Shown: one piece after another, positions 34,201-45,593 of the stretch
Layout of the letters: each line of letters opens with the position of its first letter
How positions within the stretch are numbered: position 1 is the stretch's first letter
Source: Prillingera fragicola
Lineage: Eukaryota; Basidiomycota; Tremellomycetes; Trichosporonales; Trichosporonaceae
NCBI GenBank assembly: GCA_002335605.1
Contig: BEDY01000001.1
Location: forward strand, 1,550,001-1,614,000
Length of the DNA stretch: 64,000 bases
Direction: 5' to 3'
The notes under the pieces: model-generated
Databases searched by the model: none
The model's input: only the letters and a program-made list of their open reading frames with translations
Told to the model about the DNA's origin: nothing
Position numbers and translations under genes: made by a program

Positions 34201-34741
34201 GAAAACCAGCGAGTGCAGCCGCAGCTTGTTCCAACGGCAAGCCGAAAAGGAGCGTTTCCTGTGAGCCTGGGGCGAAAAAGTCGATAATGCGTCCAATAAT
34301 ATACGGGACGGAGAGGCTGACTCCGGTCGAGACGACGAGCATGGAGACACCAAAGGTGAGGAGGCGCCATTGAGGCTTGGCGAGCATTATGAGCTTCGTG
34401 ACCGATGCCTGCTCGCCAGGTGGCGTCTTTGGAGAGACAGTAGTGATGGGCATCACGCTACCGGCAGTTGCATCCAACACTTTGCCCTCGCCTTGAGCCT
34501 TTGTGGACTCATGACGAACCGCTGTAGCGGAACGTCTTGTTCGAAGACTGGAGGTAATCTCAGGTCGAACCAGAAGCGAAGAAAATGACCGAACATTGCT
34601 GATTCCACTCGGTACCAATGTGGACACACGAAGGTGCCCAAGAGGAGTACATGGCTGCCAGAGGCCGGCGAGGCGCACGCTCGGAACCACCCGCGAGGGA
34701 CAAAGGCGCGGGAAGAGCGCGGCCGCGCCTCGGTGTGCCAT
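31281..34741 (-). CDS. MDL1-COX10: Natural fusion: mitochondrial half-size ABC transporter (MDL1/ABCB10-like) + heme O synthase COX10
   Basis: Exons 34741-33526 and 33490-31281 (36-base gap, GTAGGT donor) give one 1141-residue frame. Start MAHRGAAALFP opens a basic presequence of about 95 residues. A six-helix ABC exporter domain follows (about 140-420), then the nucleotide-binding domain: Walker A GGSGSGKSS (about 485), LSGGQRQRIAIARAL (about 584), LLMDEATSALD and the IAHR H-loop, ending near KMVQGQ (683). An acidic/Thr-rich linker carries the basic segment RRYAHTSARRFS (about 735). From about 800 the frame is a complete UbiA-type farnesyltransferase: AANTFNQIMEVPLDAQ, RTRVRPLV, YTPMKRFSVSNTWVGA, WQFPHFNALSHMI, WYLPAVLGLMLIHK. 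No stop, intron or frame change separates the halves. COX10 makes heme O for complex IV; ABCB10-type exporters are tied to heme and oxidative stress. A single bifunctional protein, internal cleavage, or internal initiation (Met683/688) are all possible. Confidence 0.9.
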
Positions 34742-35426
34742 GGCGCGGCTATGAACAACAAGGAGGGTCAGAGGGACGGCGACTCGGCGGCGGGGGGCCT
34801 TTATCGCTCGACAGGTTTGGCGTCGGCAATGGAGATGAGTAAAACGAGACACCCAGAGTAAAGTCGGTCGGCAAGGAGGAACCATTGGCGCCGACGGAGA
34901 ACATGCGCGGGTCCGTGTGGTCTTCGAATTGTGACGAGACCCTGATAAGGTGTAACTAATGACACGTCATAGGGGCAAGAGTATGATTAATTCATTTTGA
35001 TTCCGGCATTGTTTGTTGACGCGACTTTCTTTTGAATGATGACCTCAAGGGTCTATCACGTGGGGGGGCGCCAACAGACACCATATTCCCTACCCTCGCA
35101 CCATACCACAGGACAGGACGCCAACACGAACTGCAGAACGCTCATGACCATTCACGGACGCGACGAGTCTACTCTTCCTCTATCCGCATCGCACTCTCCA
35201 CAGCTAGCTCGCAGTCTCGTGTTCATCAGCGTCAAGTCCAACACTGCACGCGATCACCGCCAAACATTCAGCCTCCGCCCAGCCCACCACCTTTGTTTCA
35301 CCCAAATCCTCACCCGAGCCATCGCGCAGTCGCGTGCGCGTGTAGCCGGCTGGTGAGGGTCAACGCCATTCAGCACATTCTCTCTCTCAGAGTGCTTTGT
35401 CGTTTACTTCTATTCACTCCCTCACA
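34742..35426. promoter_or_regulatory. Divergent promoter region, ABC-COX10 and GATA factor
   Basis: 685 bp between outward-facing starts. It contains a GATAAG core at about 34944-34949 and an ACGTCA half-site at about 34964-34969, and a CT-rich stretch just before the GATA-factor ATG. The GATA core next to a GATA-factor gene could mean autoregulation, but single hexamers are common by chance. Confidence 0.4.
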
Positions 35427-37773
35427 ATGGCTGTGCCTTTGGAGCCGAACCGCATCCATTCGCTACCTGGTAAGTCTGCGGTCGCGGTCCGCACGGTGAC
35501 CAAGCGCTGACCACGCATCCAGTGCAAGTATCATATCATCTCCAAGCCTCCTCCCAGACGTTTTCTGCTCTCTTTCCCACTCCCCAGCAGGTCTACGTTC
35601 ACCCAAACGCTGGATCCTCACAAGTCGACGGGCGCGACGAGGCATGGGGTGCGATCCACTTGAAGACGGTTGTGCAAGGAATTCTTATGGCAAGGTGGGT
35701 TATCATCACTCTTATAGCGCGAGCTTCTCTGACTGGGTCAGTCCCGAACTGCATCCATCGCATCCCGGAACTCCAGACTTGTCTCTCTACGTCCTAGACC
35801 CACGACAAACATTCCTCCGTCGCTCTCGCTCGTCTGCACCACTTTCTCACCCTCGGGGAGCCGCGAATGGTGGAGCTTCGAATGAGGTCTGGACAGGGAA
35901 GGGCCTCGTGACATGGGCGCTTCAGGAGCCAGGAGAGGGCAAAAACCTCATTACCGGTAGACTGGTGCGGCGTCCAGAGTTTGTCGGGGTCGAATCGCCT
36001 GCTGCAGGCATGTCTGCCCTCGAGGCACTGGCGGCGTCCAACTCGTCCGATGCTCATGCGGCCTGGGGTATCGAAGTTTCGGTCGGTCTCAAGTCAGGCT
36101 TGTCAGGATCTCTCACCTACCCTGGTCCTCTGCACCATACCGTCGAGAAGGGCTTGTTTGTGGATTCATACGCAGCGCGTGAGCAGCCTACGTCGACGCC
36201 AAGTGTGGTACCCGCCCATTCCTCTCCAACTGTTGCAGGTCCTTCCTCTACGCCCAAGGGATCGACCTTCGCCACCGCCTCCTCCGCCAGCAAAGCCGCT
36301 CCCGCCAAGCCCGCGCCCCGTGGTCGCCCCAGGAAGAATCGCCAGCCTGCCGTCACCGCGCAGCCACTCAAGAGCTCAGATTTGAACCGCCTCCCCTCCT
36401 CGTCAGCCTCGATCAGAGAATCGGACGACTCGCTGGATACCCAGGATGAGTCCTACACCAAAGAGATTCACCGCCTCCTTGCCAAACCCGAGTTCCTCAA
36501 CGTGCTGGAGAAGATTACAGGTGTCCAGCTCAACAACGCGATGGGAAAGCGTCCGGCTGCTGTTCCCCAACGCCACGAAGAAGTTCCTTCGAAGCGGCCA
36601 CGCGTCGCTCGCAGCAAGGTCGGAGCCGCCAGCTCTGATCGCCTCTCCGAAGCAGAAGAGTACAAGTGCTCCAACTGCGGCACTACGAAGAGCTCTGTCT
36701 GGCGCACGAAGACCGAAGACGGCCACGCCGTTCGGGTCTGCAATGCCTGCGGCCTCTACTTCAACAAGACCCGCATGATGCGCCCTTCAACAATGTGGAC
36801 CGGTGTCGATGACAACAGTGCTGGCCGCGCCAACCGCCTGGATAAGGCCGCTGGAGGTGGAGGCTTTAAGCGTACCCTCACGATGGTTGCTGAGAAAGAC
36901 GCACGACGCATCGCTACTCAGCGAGCCACGCGCACCAAGACGGCCGCCATGACTTCGCCTCCGCGCCCCTCGGTTTCAATGGGTAAGAGTGTGCGCAACA
37001 CTCGTTTCTCGGGACCAACCACTGTGGCCGCAAGCTCACCAGGTGGATGGGCGAAGGACCCATCATCGGCCCCGGCAGACCAACCATTGGCTCCCACCTC
37101 GTCAGGCGCCGCTCCCCCCTCTGGACGCAATACTGTTCGCAACGAATCCATGCCCAGCCTTGCCATGCCTCTCAGCGATGACAATACTTCTTCGGCTGCT
37201 ATCGCCAATGATGGTTGGAATGCCGATCTCTCAGCATTCTTCAACGTTGATGGCTTCGCAATGACAAGTGGAGGCGGTGCTCCTCGAGAATCTCCGGCCC
37301 CACGCCAGTCAGTGTCCGAGATCCAAGGTGTTTCTTCGATTCTCCGCAACGCCAATGAGAGAGCAGATGACGGATTCGACCGAGTGGCAGCCAGCTCTGA
37401 GGATGACGTCTTTTCTCAGCTGTTCCAGCGTACCTCGTCGGCCAACTTTGACGACTCTCCGGCCCCATTCGACTTTTCTCAACTGCCTCCCAGCTCGCCA
37501 CCATCGCTGCCAAGCAACCTGCCGCACTCGGCCCTGCTGCTGTCCAGCCCTTCTGGCAGTCCACTCGACGTCAGTCCCCATGCCGATAGCGAGCATGGCG
37601 GACCTCCCCAGCAATCCGGTCTTCGCCACTCCATTACGCTGAACGGTGATGAAACGTTCGATAACGGCAATGGCAATGCCTCTGATCTCCAGGATCTCCT
37701 GTCCAAACTTCCCGGCGTCGGCGATGACCTGCTGGCCCTCCTCAACGCGTTTCCCGCAGCGGCTGCTGTGTGA
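35427..37773 (+). CDS. GATA-type zinc finger transcription factor
   Basis: Exons 35427-35469, 35523-35694, 35742-37773 (2247 nt, 748 residues). The first exon begins MAVPLEPNRIHSLP; phases 1 and 2 close exactly. An N-terminal folded-looking region of about 200 residues (with VWTGKGLVTWALQEPGEGKN) is followed by an Ala/Pro/Lys-rich stretch with an AT-hook-like PRGRPRKN. One GATA finger lies at residues 381-408: CSNC-x20-CNAC, then GLYFNKTRMMRP. The loop is 20 residues, longer than the 17-18 of classical GATA factors, as in many fungal WC-2/Sre1-independent members. A Ser-rich tail with acidic/hydrophobic patches (DLLALLNAFP) may activate transcription. The regulon cannot be inferred; nitrogen, iron and light GATA factors would all look similar here. 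Confidence 0.88.
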
Positions 37774-37990
37774 TTCACCCCTTAGTTGAAACCATTAATT
37801 ACTTCACCTGTTCATTTTACACACTCAGTGTTTGTTGCATATTTCTAGTTCCAAGCCATCATACATGTCGTTCATGCACTTGTCAATCATTCTATGACGG
37901 CAGTTCTGTGCACATAGGCACAGCCCGCACGATGAGTAGGCCAGGTGGGCGTCGTGGTTGTGTAGCTTTTCTCGATTGGAGCAGAGCTTC
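37774..37990. other. Convergent 3' spacer
   Basis: 217 bp between the GATA-factor stop and the ERD2 stop; presumed 3' UTRs. Confidence 0.5.
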
Positions 37991-38906
37991 TTAAGCGGGG
38001 AGCTCGAACTTCTGTCCACGGAGGACCCTGCAACTTGTCAGCAATGCGCTCAGTACCAGTCTCTATGAGTCATACTTGGTGACATACTGCGTGAGGTCAG
38101 TGAATGAGCCAAGAAGAGTAGGTCACACAAGACTCACAATGTATCCAAAGTCGGCGTACACAGCAGTCTGGATGATGCCCGCTGTAATGGCAATGGGGTC
38201 AAACGAGGCCTCGGTAAAGTATCTGATGGCCGTTAGCATCCCAAAGTCCAGGTTGCAGCATCTGTATGCAGCACACACCGGTAAATCCAGTTGGGAATGT
38301 AGAGACCGCGGTAGAGACCCAGAGCAGCCAGGTAGTGGGTGGTGATGGTCTCTGCCTCGCCGGTACGCTGAAGCATAAAGAGCTGGGGAAGGATGGCAAC
38401 GCTCTCAAGCCAGATCGAGAACGACCAGGTCACCTCCATGAACGAGAAGGCATAGTTGAAGATGAGGGCGAGAACAACAGACGGTCCCACAATGTAGGCA
38501 ATGTTGAAGGTGTCAAGTGACGGGTCCTGCGTAGGGCGGTAGCGGAACTTCATGAGGTAAAGCGTGTAGGCGGTCGACCCAATGAAGAAGAGCTTCATGA
38601 GCGTGTTATACAGGCTGACCCAAGAGAAGGACAAGAGGTCGAGGTAGCGGAAGACGAAGACGACCAGATACAGAGCCTGCGACTTGAACGAGATACCACG
38701 GCACGACCTCGACGTCCGCATCTTGTGCAACAAGATGAAGATGGACGCCAGATGCGACAGATCGGCTGCAAGTGTGAGCTATCTTGCCCGCGCGCCACCT
38801 AAAGAAATGTTGAATCGCTCCAGCGGACAAGAGTGTCTCGTGCACTGAGCGCATCTCGCACGCTTGTCGGTGGTGCAAACTTACCAACGAAACGGAAGAT
38901 GTTCAT
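37991..38906 (-). CDS. ERD2: KDEL/HDEL receptor
   Basis: Five exons: 38906-38885, 38765-38279, 38222-38138, 38086-38076, 38027-37991 (642 nt, 213 residues, normal length). MNIFRFVADLSHLASIFILL starts the first of seven helices; family blocks include HKMRTSRSCRGISFKSQ, YLDLLSFSWVSLYNT, ILPQLFMLQRTGEAE, HYLAALGLYRGLYIPNWIYR and the C-terminal VLRGQKFELPA. The receptor binds escaped HDEL/KDEL proteins in the Golgi and returns them to the ER by COPI. Exon 4 is 11 nt and encodes YVTK across its splice; intron 1 is 119 nt. It diverges from SPF1. Confidence 0.95.
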
Positions 38907-39387
38907 GGCTGGTAAGGTGATGAGGATGATGAGGCGAGAGCCAGAACGCGGGAAAGGGTCAAGAGCAACAAGACTGCTTTCGGCGTATCAACGATTGTGT
39001 GCGGCTCCAGAGTAGTGAGTGTGCCAGAGAGTTCAACAGTTCCCAAGTTCAAAGAGACGTGGAGGCGCGTAATGTGCTCAACGTCAGGCATGCCAGGGCG
39101 GCACGCCTGCGGCGCCGACGCAGCGGCTCGCGCGTGGGTGGTGAATCCATTGGGGCCTGCGGCCCTGACACAGAACAAGCTCGAGCGGAGGCTAATCCGG
39201 AGACACCGGCGACAGCCACATGGGGCCCAGGGCCAGTCTTGTGGCGGCGGCGTCTCGCTGCGTGTGCGTCGTCGTGTCATGAAGCCTGCCGTCACGCCTA
39301 CCCGTCCATCCAAATAAAGTACAGATATCGCCAGATTAGCGAGCGTACCATTTCGGTTCACCACCAGCTCTGCCTCTTGTCGCAAAA
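38907..39387. promoter_or_regulatory. Shared divergent promoter of ERD2 and SPF1
   Basis: 481 bp between two outward-facing ER genes. It holds GACGTGG (about 39056-39062) and ACGTCA (39081-39086), which resemble the core of unfolded-protein-response elements bound by Hac1/Hxl1-type bZIPs. Functional coupling of the two genes through ER stress is an inference. Confidence 0.4.
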
Positions 39388-42300
39388 ATGAGCGGGTACG
39401 TCTCGCGCCCCCATACTCCAGCCTCTGCCTGGAACCTCGACCTGCTAACACACTGCACAGGAAGTCGCGGCCGGCCATCATCTCGCAAGAGATTGAATGG
39501 ATCAGTCTCCAAAACCCCATACCCCTCCACCTTCGCCTCTACGGCCTTCCTTTTCTTGGTAAGCTCAACGGCTGCACTGAGACTCATTCTAACACATTCC
39601 AGCCCTCTACCCTGTGCTCTACTACACTTATTACCACCGCTACGATGACTGGGTCGTGTCCGAGGAGTGGACCTTCATCTACTGCGTCCTTCTCTTTGCC
39701 GGTCACGCGTTGACCTTCCTGGCCACCCGCTGGAGCAATGCTATCCGTGCAACATTGTGCTACACTACTGTGCGTACCAGTTGACCGTCGGGATTGGCTG
39801 ACCAGCTCAGGCCAAGTCGCTTGCTGATGCCTCTGTTGTCCGTGTCGTGCCAATGAAGGGCCGCGGCAATGGAGAAATGGTGCCCCTTGAGTCCAAAATG
39901 GCCCCTGGCGCCGAGCAGCCCACTTACTCGTTCATCTACCAGCAAGACTCGTACGTCTACGGCTACGATGAGCAGTCCTTTACGCCTATTCCTTACCCCT
40001 GCGACGCTTCGCCTACCCTCGGTTACTTCCAGGACGCGCCGGGTGTCGCCACTCATTTGCCGGCCAAGGGGGCCGTCAGCTTGCTCCCCAACCTGGACGT
40101 CCTCAAGGCAACCTACGGTGCCAACGAGTGCCATATCCCGATTCCCAAGTTTACCGAGCTGTTCGCCGAGCACGCTGTCGCGCCATTCTTCGTCTTCCAG
40201 ATGTTCTGCGTGGCCCTGTGGTGCCTCGACGAGTACTGGTACTATTCGCTGTTCACCGCGTTCATGCTCATTGTCTTTGAGTGCACCGTCGTTTTCCAGC
40301 GTGTCCGCACTCTTACCGAGTTCCGCACAATGAGCATCACCCCTTACCCCGTTCAGGCTTACCGTGACAACAAGTGGGTGGAGGTGGTCAGCTCGGAGCT
40401 TGTCCCCGGGGATCTTGTTAGTGTGCTCCGCACCAAGCCCGAGTCTGGCGTCCCCTGTGATCTTTTGCTTCTTCGTGGTACCGCCATTGTCAACGAGGCC
40501 ATGCTGTCTGGTGAATCGACACCGCTCCTCAAGGAGAGTATTGAGCTCCGCGACGCTTCGGACCGCCTCGACATCAACGGAGCCGACCGTAACTCTGTTC
40601 TCTTCTCCGGCACCAAGGCCCTGCAGGTCGAGAAGGCTGGCGACGGTGGCCTCAAGACACCTGACGGCGGCTGTCTGGCGGTCGTTCTTCGCACCGGCTT
40701 TGGCACCACGCAGGGTCAGCTTGTGCGCACGATGATCTTTTCGACTGAGCGCGTTTCTGCCAACAACTTTGAGAGTTTCCTCTTCATCCTCTTCCTCCTC
40801 ATCTTCGCCATTGCCGCCTCGGCGTACGTCTGGGTCAAGGGTCTGGAGCGCGGCATGGCCAAGGGCAAGCTCCTCCTCGACTGCATCCTCATTATCACTT
40901 CGGTCGTGCCACCCGAGCTGCCCATGGAGCTCTCGCTCGCCGTCAACGCCTCGCTTGTTACCCTTCAGAAGTTTGCCATTTTCTGCACTGAGCCCTTCCG
41001 CATTCCGTTTGCTGGCCGCGTGGATGTCTGTTGCTTTGACAAGACTGGTACCATTACCGGCGAGGACCTTGTCGTTGAGGGTGTCTGTGGAATTGACAAT
41101 GACGACCCCAAGCGCCTGGTGCCCATCACCGACGGTGACAAGGACACTACTCTTGCTCTTGCGGCAGCCCACAGTCTGGTCCTTCTCGACGACGGCACTA
41201 TCGTTGGAGACCCAATGGAGAAGACTACCCTCACCGCTCTTGACTGGAACGTTGCCAAGGGTGACACTGTGTCGCCCAACTCCAAGGAGGCGCCCCACAA
41301 GTACCAGATTCACATTCGTCGCCGCTACCAGTTCTCGTCGGCACTCAAGCGCATGTCTACCATCTCCGCCGTCACGGACACTGGTGGCCGCAAGTGGTAT
41401 GCATCGGTAAAGGGCGCCCCCGAGACTCTCAAGACAATGTACAAGTCTGTGCCTGCCCACTATGAGGAGACGTACCGTTACTACACCCGTCGCGGCTCGC
41501 GTGTTCTTGCCCTTGGTATCAAGCAAATGTCTGTGCAGCCGGAGAAGATTGCCCACATTCCTCGCGACACTGTCGAGAGTGACCTCGAGTTTGCCGGCTT
41601 CCTCGTCTTCCACTGCCCCCTCAAGCCCGATGCCATCGAGGTTCTCAAGATGCTCGCCGACTCGTCGCACCGTTGCATCATGATTACTGGCGACAACCCG
41701 CTCACTGCCACCCACGTTGCGCGTGACGTCGAGATTGTCGACCGCGACGTCATGATTCTGGACCTCAAGGAGGGCTCCACTGATGAGCTGGTTTGGCGCA
41801 ACGTCGACGAGTCCAAGATCATCCCTGTGGACCCTTCGCAACCTCTGGACACGGACATTCTCCGCGACTATGACATTTGCATCACTGGTGCTGCCGTCCG
41901 CGAGTTTGAAGCTCGCCCCCAATGGAAGGATCTGGTGACCCACACCTGGGTCTATGCTCGTGTTTCGCCTGCGCAGAAGGAGTACATTGTCACGACGCTC
42001 CGCGAGCTTGGGTACACTACTCTCATGGCTGGTGACGGCACCAACGATGTTGGCGCTCTCAAGCAGGCCCACATTGGTGTCGCTCTTTTGGACGGTACCG
42101 CTGATGACCTCAAGGCTATCGCTGAGCACCAGCGTAATGAGCGCCTCAAGAAGGTTTACGAGCAGCAGTGCCGCATCTCTGCGCGCTTCAACCAGCCCCC
42201 TCCTCCCGTTCCTCCCGCTCTTCGCGAGGCCTACCCCGAGCTGGTCAAGACTCAGGAGACCGTGGCCGTCAACCACCAGAACGCTAAGAAGCAGAACCCC

Positions 42301-43281
42301 ATGGAGAAGTTTGACCTCACGTCCATTACTGCCAAGATGGCCGAGATGGACGAGGGCCAGGATGTGCCTCAGATCAAGCTCGGCGACGCTTCGTGCGCCG
42401 CTCCTTTCACTTCCAAGCTGTCCAACGTTTCCGCCATCTCGAATATTATTCGTCAGGGTCGTTGCACTCTTGTCGCCACGATCCAGATGTACAAGATCCT
42501 CGCTCTCAACTGTCTCATCACCGCCTGGTCGCTCTCAGTCCAGTACCTCGACGGCATCAAGTTTGGTGACTACCAGGTGACCATTACTGGTATGCTCATG
42601 AGTGTCTGTTTCTTGTGTATCTCTCGCGCCAAGCCCGTTGAGAAGCTTTCGCGTGAGCGTCCCCTGGGCAACATTTTCAACTTTTATGTCCTGCTCTCGG
42701 TCCTTCTCCAATTTGCGGTCCACATTGTCGCGCTCGTTTACATTACCAGTCTTTCCAAGTCCCTCGAGGAGTGAGTGCAATGCTGTGATATCCGTGCTGA
42801 CGTTAGCCGTGGAGAGATTGACCTGGAGAAGAAGTTTGAGCCTACTCTGCTCAACACTGCCATCTACTTGCTCGGCTTGTCGCAGCAAGTGTCCACCTTT
42901 GTCCTCAATTTCCAGGGCCGCCCCTTCCGCGAGGGCATCCGTGAGAACCGCCCTCTCTACTTTGGTCTTCTTGGTGCCTCTGCCGTTGCCTACAGCGGTG
43001 CGACCGACTTCTTCCCCGAGCTCAACTCGTGGCTGCAGCTTGTCGACATGACCTTCGACTTCCGTCTCAAGCTTACGCTCGCTATGCTCTTGGACTTTGC
43101 CGGATGCTTCGTTGTGGAGACTGCCTGCAAGATTTTGTTCGCCGACCTCGAGCCCGCCGAGATGGTCACTCGCGGTCGTGAGAGGCGCGAGAAGCGTCGT
43201 GCTGAGGAAGAGCGTATCAAGGCTAGCCAGCCACTGCCAGAGCTTGCCGAGGTCACGGCCGATGTAAAAAAGGCTCAGTAA
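39388..43281 (+). CDS. SPF1: P5A-type ATPase of the ER (transmembrane helix dislocase Spf1)
   Basis: Exons 39388-39395, 39461-39558, 39603-39769, 39811-42770, 42807-43281 (3708 nt, 1235 residues). The first coding exon is just 8 nt (ATGAGCGG). P-type motifs are complete: PCDLLLLRGTAIVNEAMLSG (actuator TGES-like SGEST), the P5A membrane signature PPELPMEL, phosphorylation motif DKTGTITGEDL with Asp501, KGAPE, MITGDN and hinge GDGTNDVGALK. The ends carry the extra N-terminal helices of P5 pumps and a charged C-terminal tail rich in Arg/Glu/Lys. Spf1 removes mistargeted tail-anchored and signal helices from the ER membrane and affects sterol and Mn2+/Ca2+ balance. Large open frames on the opposite strand are shadows of its codon bias. 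Confidence 0.96.
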
Positions 43282-44342
43282 GTAGTAGTCAACTCGCATC
43301 GTCGTCTGCACGGGCTGGTCGCCCTGTGCGGTCCATGGCGCAGTACAGCAGAGCAGGGGCCCTAGTGGGCTCGTAGCCGTCACTTCATAGAACTCGCAGC
43401 ATTGTCTTACAAGGCGAGTATGCATTGGTTGATTTCATTCTTACTACAGGTTATTCTAACGGAGAGTAGGCGCTGAGTCGCAGCTCTACCAATACAGCCC
43501 CAGCCTGCTTCTTCAAGTTGCGTGGCCTTGGCGTCACATCTAGGACTCGCACACCCGGGGGTGCCACAGATACACACTGAATCGATTATCAGTAGTGCCT
43601 CAGTCCAAGAAACGTGCGCATGGGCTCACCCATGCCTGCCACCACTTTGGGCAGTTCTGAATGGTGACTAACACAGAATGATAGCCATCATGGGGTGGCC
43701 AATGCGTAAGAGGGCCTTATTGCTGACAGAACCTGCTGCAAGAAGGCACACATATGACTTTTGCCCACTACTGCGGCAGTCTCGTGTCCGGCAAAGACTG
43801 TGAAGCCCAGCGCAGCGTTGCTCGGCCTCTCCTGCTCGCTCACGTTAAAGCACAGGCCGCGCTTTCACAAGCCTGTGCGCCCAATAGCTCATTGCTGCTC
43901 AACACCACGGCCGCTCCTTTCCATCATCCCGGAGTCATCTTTAGCACAGGCCGGAATCACGAGCCTCCTGTGCTGACGCGTTCTTCCTCCCCAGCACCTC
44001 ACCAGAAGCAAGTGTCGTTAGCCAAGGGAGAACCCTCTTCAACCCAAAGTTGTTGTCAGCAAGGCCATGCAAAGACATCCTGTCGCGGGACCACTGCCAT
44101 CTCTCTGCCCATAAACCTCTTCCCCTCTAATCAGATTGACTGTGCTGCACGCACACGCCCTCTCCCCACACTCGCACGGCATCTTTGTCGTTATCGGAAC
44201 ACTCGCCCTCGCCCTCCCCACAACAGCCCCAATCGCCCCAGTCGGCCCCAGCCTCCTCCCCGTGGATACATAAAGCCATTGACATAGTCTACCGAACGTT
44301 GCCCATTCCGTCTCATCCTCTTCTGCTCACAACGAGTCAATC
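43282..44342. other. Gene-free spacer upstream of carbonic anhydrase
   Basis: 1.06 kb between plus-strand SPF1 and the carbonic anhydrase gene. No supported gene. The right half is C-rich and pyrimidine-rich, consistent with a promoter and a long 5' UTR. Confidence 0.45.
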
Positions 44343-45155
44343 ATGTCTTCCTTCGCCGACCTGGAGCCCTTCATCGCAGGAAATCAGCAGTGGGCAGCTG
44401 CCACACACTCCGCCAACCCCGAGTTTCTTCCCACCCTTGCCAAGGCTCAGCAACCCTCGATCCTTTGGTTTGGGTGCTCAGACTCACGTGTGCCCGAGAG
44501 CACCATTATGCTGCGCAAACCTGGAGACGTCTTTGTTCATGTGAGGTTGTGCCGTACGGGACAGGAATGAGCTGACGGGCCAAGCGCAACATTGCCAACC
44601 TGGTGCAGACCCACGCCAAGTTGCTCTCACAGCCCGACTGACGCTCTTCTAGTTCCAGGCGGATGACGCCTCGGCTCACGCCGTGCTTCGGTATGCTGTC
44701 CTCCATGTAGGCGTGGCCCACGGTGAATACACTGTTGCCCCTCCGTTGATCGTCCAATCTCTGACACGACTCTCTGCAGTTGTAGTCGTTGGCCACTCGG
44801 CATGTGGCGGCTGCAAGACTGCTTTTGCCTCACCGGCTCCCAAGCCCGACGCAGACGCCGCGGTTGACCCCCTTCTTCGCTTTCTGGATCCTTTGATCAA
44901 GATTCGCCATTCTCTTCCTCCTGATGCCACCTTGACCGACCTCACCTGCGAGAGCGTTCGCCAGAGTGTCGCCAACGTTGTCAACTCTGCGGTGAGTTCA
45001 CCTCCTGTGTATGTCCTAGACCTTGGCTCTGATGTTGGCAGACAATGAAGGAGGCTTGGGCCCAGGGTCCACAAGTCTTTGTTCACGGGTGGGTGTACGA
45101 TATTGCAACTGGTCTCATCGACGACAAAGGCCTCACACACGGCCCCCCGTCGTAG
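44343..45155 (+). CDS. Beta-class carbonic anhydrase
   Basis: Exons 44343-44540, 44585-44602, 44653-44722, 44780-44991, 45042-45155 (612 nt, 203 residues). Zinc-site residues are all in place: CSDSRVPES (Cys45, Asp47, Arg49) and VVVVGHSACGGC (His101, Cys104). RNIANL, encoded by the 18-nt exon 2, is the conserved block after the first motif, and WVYDIATGLI closes the domain as usual. It interconverts CO2 and bicarbonate; in Cryptococcus the major enzyme Can2 feeds bicarbonate to lipid synthesis and adenylyl cyclase in air. There is no targeting peptide, so a cytosolic enzyme is likely. The short length fits the minimal beta-CA fold. Confidence 0.95.
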
Positions 45156-45593
45156 ACCTCAAGACTGGAATTTGTGCATTCTGATGCCTGTCTGTGCCCT
45201 CTGCATACACGTTCCTTTGGTGAACATTGCAGGGCAGCGGACGAAGTCGTCGGACGGCCACTCGTACCGTAATACGAGTGCACAGAATGATATGCGAGCC
45301 GACTGGGCACGCACGACATGAGCAAGATTGGGGAACAGCAGTACCCGATTATGACATGACCAGCGACATGATGGCAACGTCAACACCCAAAAGCTCTCGG
45401 CTTGCAACGATGAAGGGGCAGCTTCAGTGTAACTGCATACAATGCTCGTGAATATGTATCAATAAGGTTGGAAAGAAAGTAAGATGCCGTAAGGCGCGAA
45501 CGAAGGCAACCCGCTCCGAAATGTCTACGGTGGAGGAGTGCAGTATTATTGGGTCGGGGTCGAGCCACTATCCAAGTTGATGAATGCGCCTGC
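45156..45593. other. Convergent 3' spacer
   Basis: 438 bp between the carbonic anhydrase stop and the stop of the GPI-type protein; no gene recognised. Confidence 0.5.

Noticed and set aside
39760..42276. 838-codon open frame antisense to SPF1
   Set aside because: It mirrors the codon bias of SPF1, has no domain, start context or introns, and the sense strand is a certain P5A ATPase.
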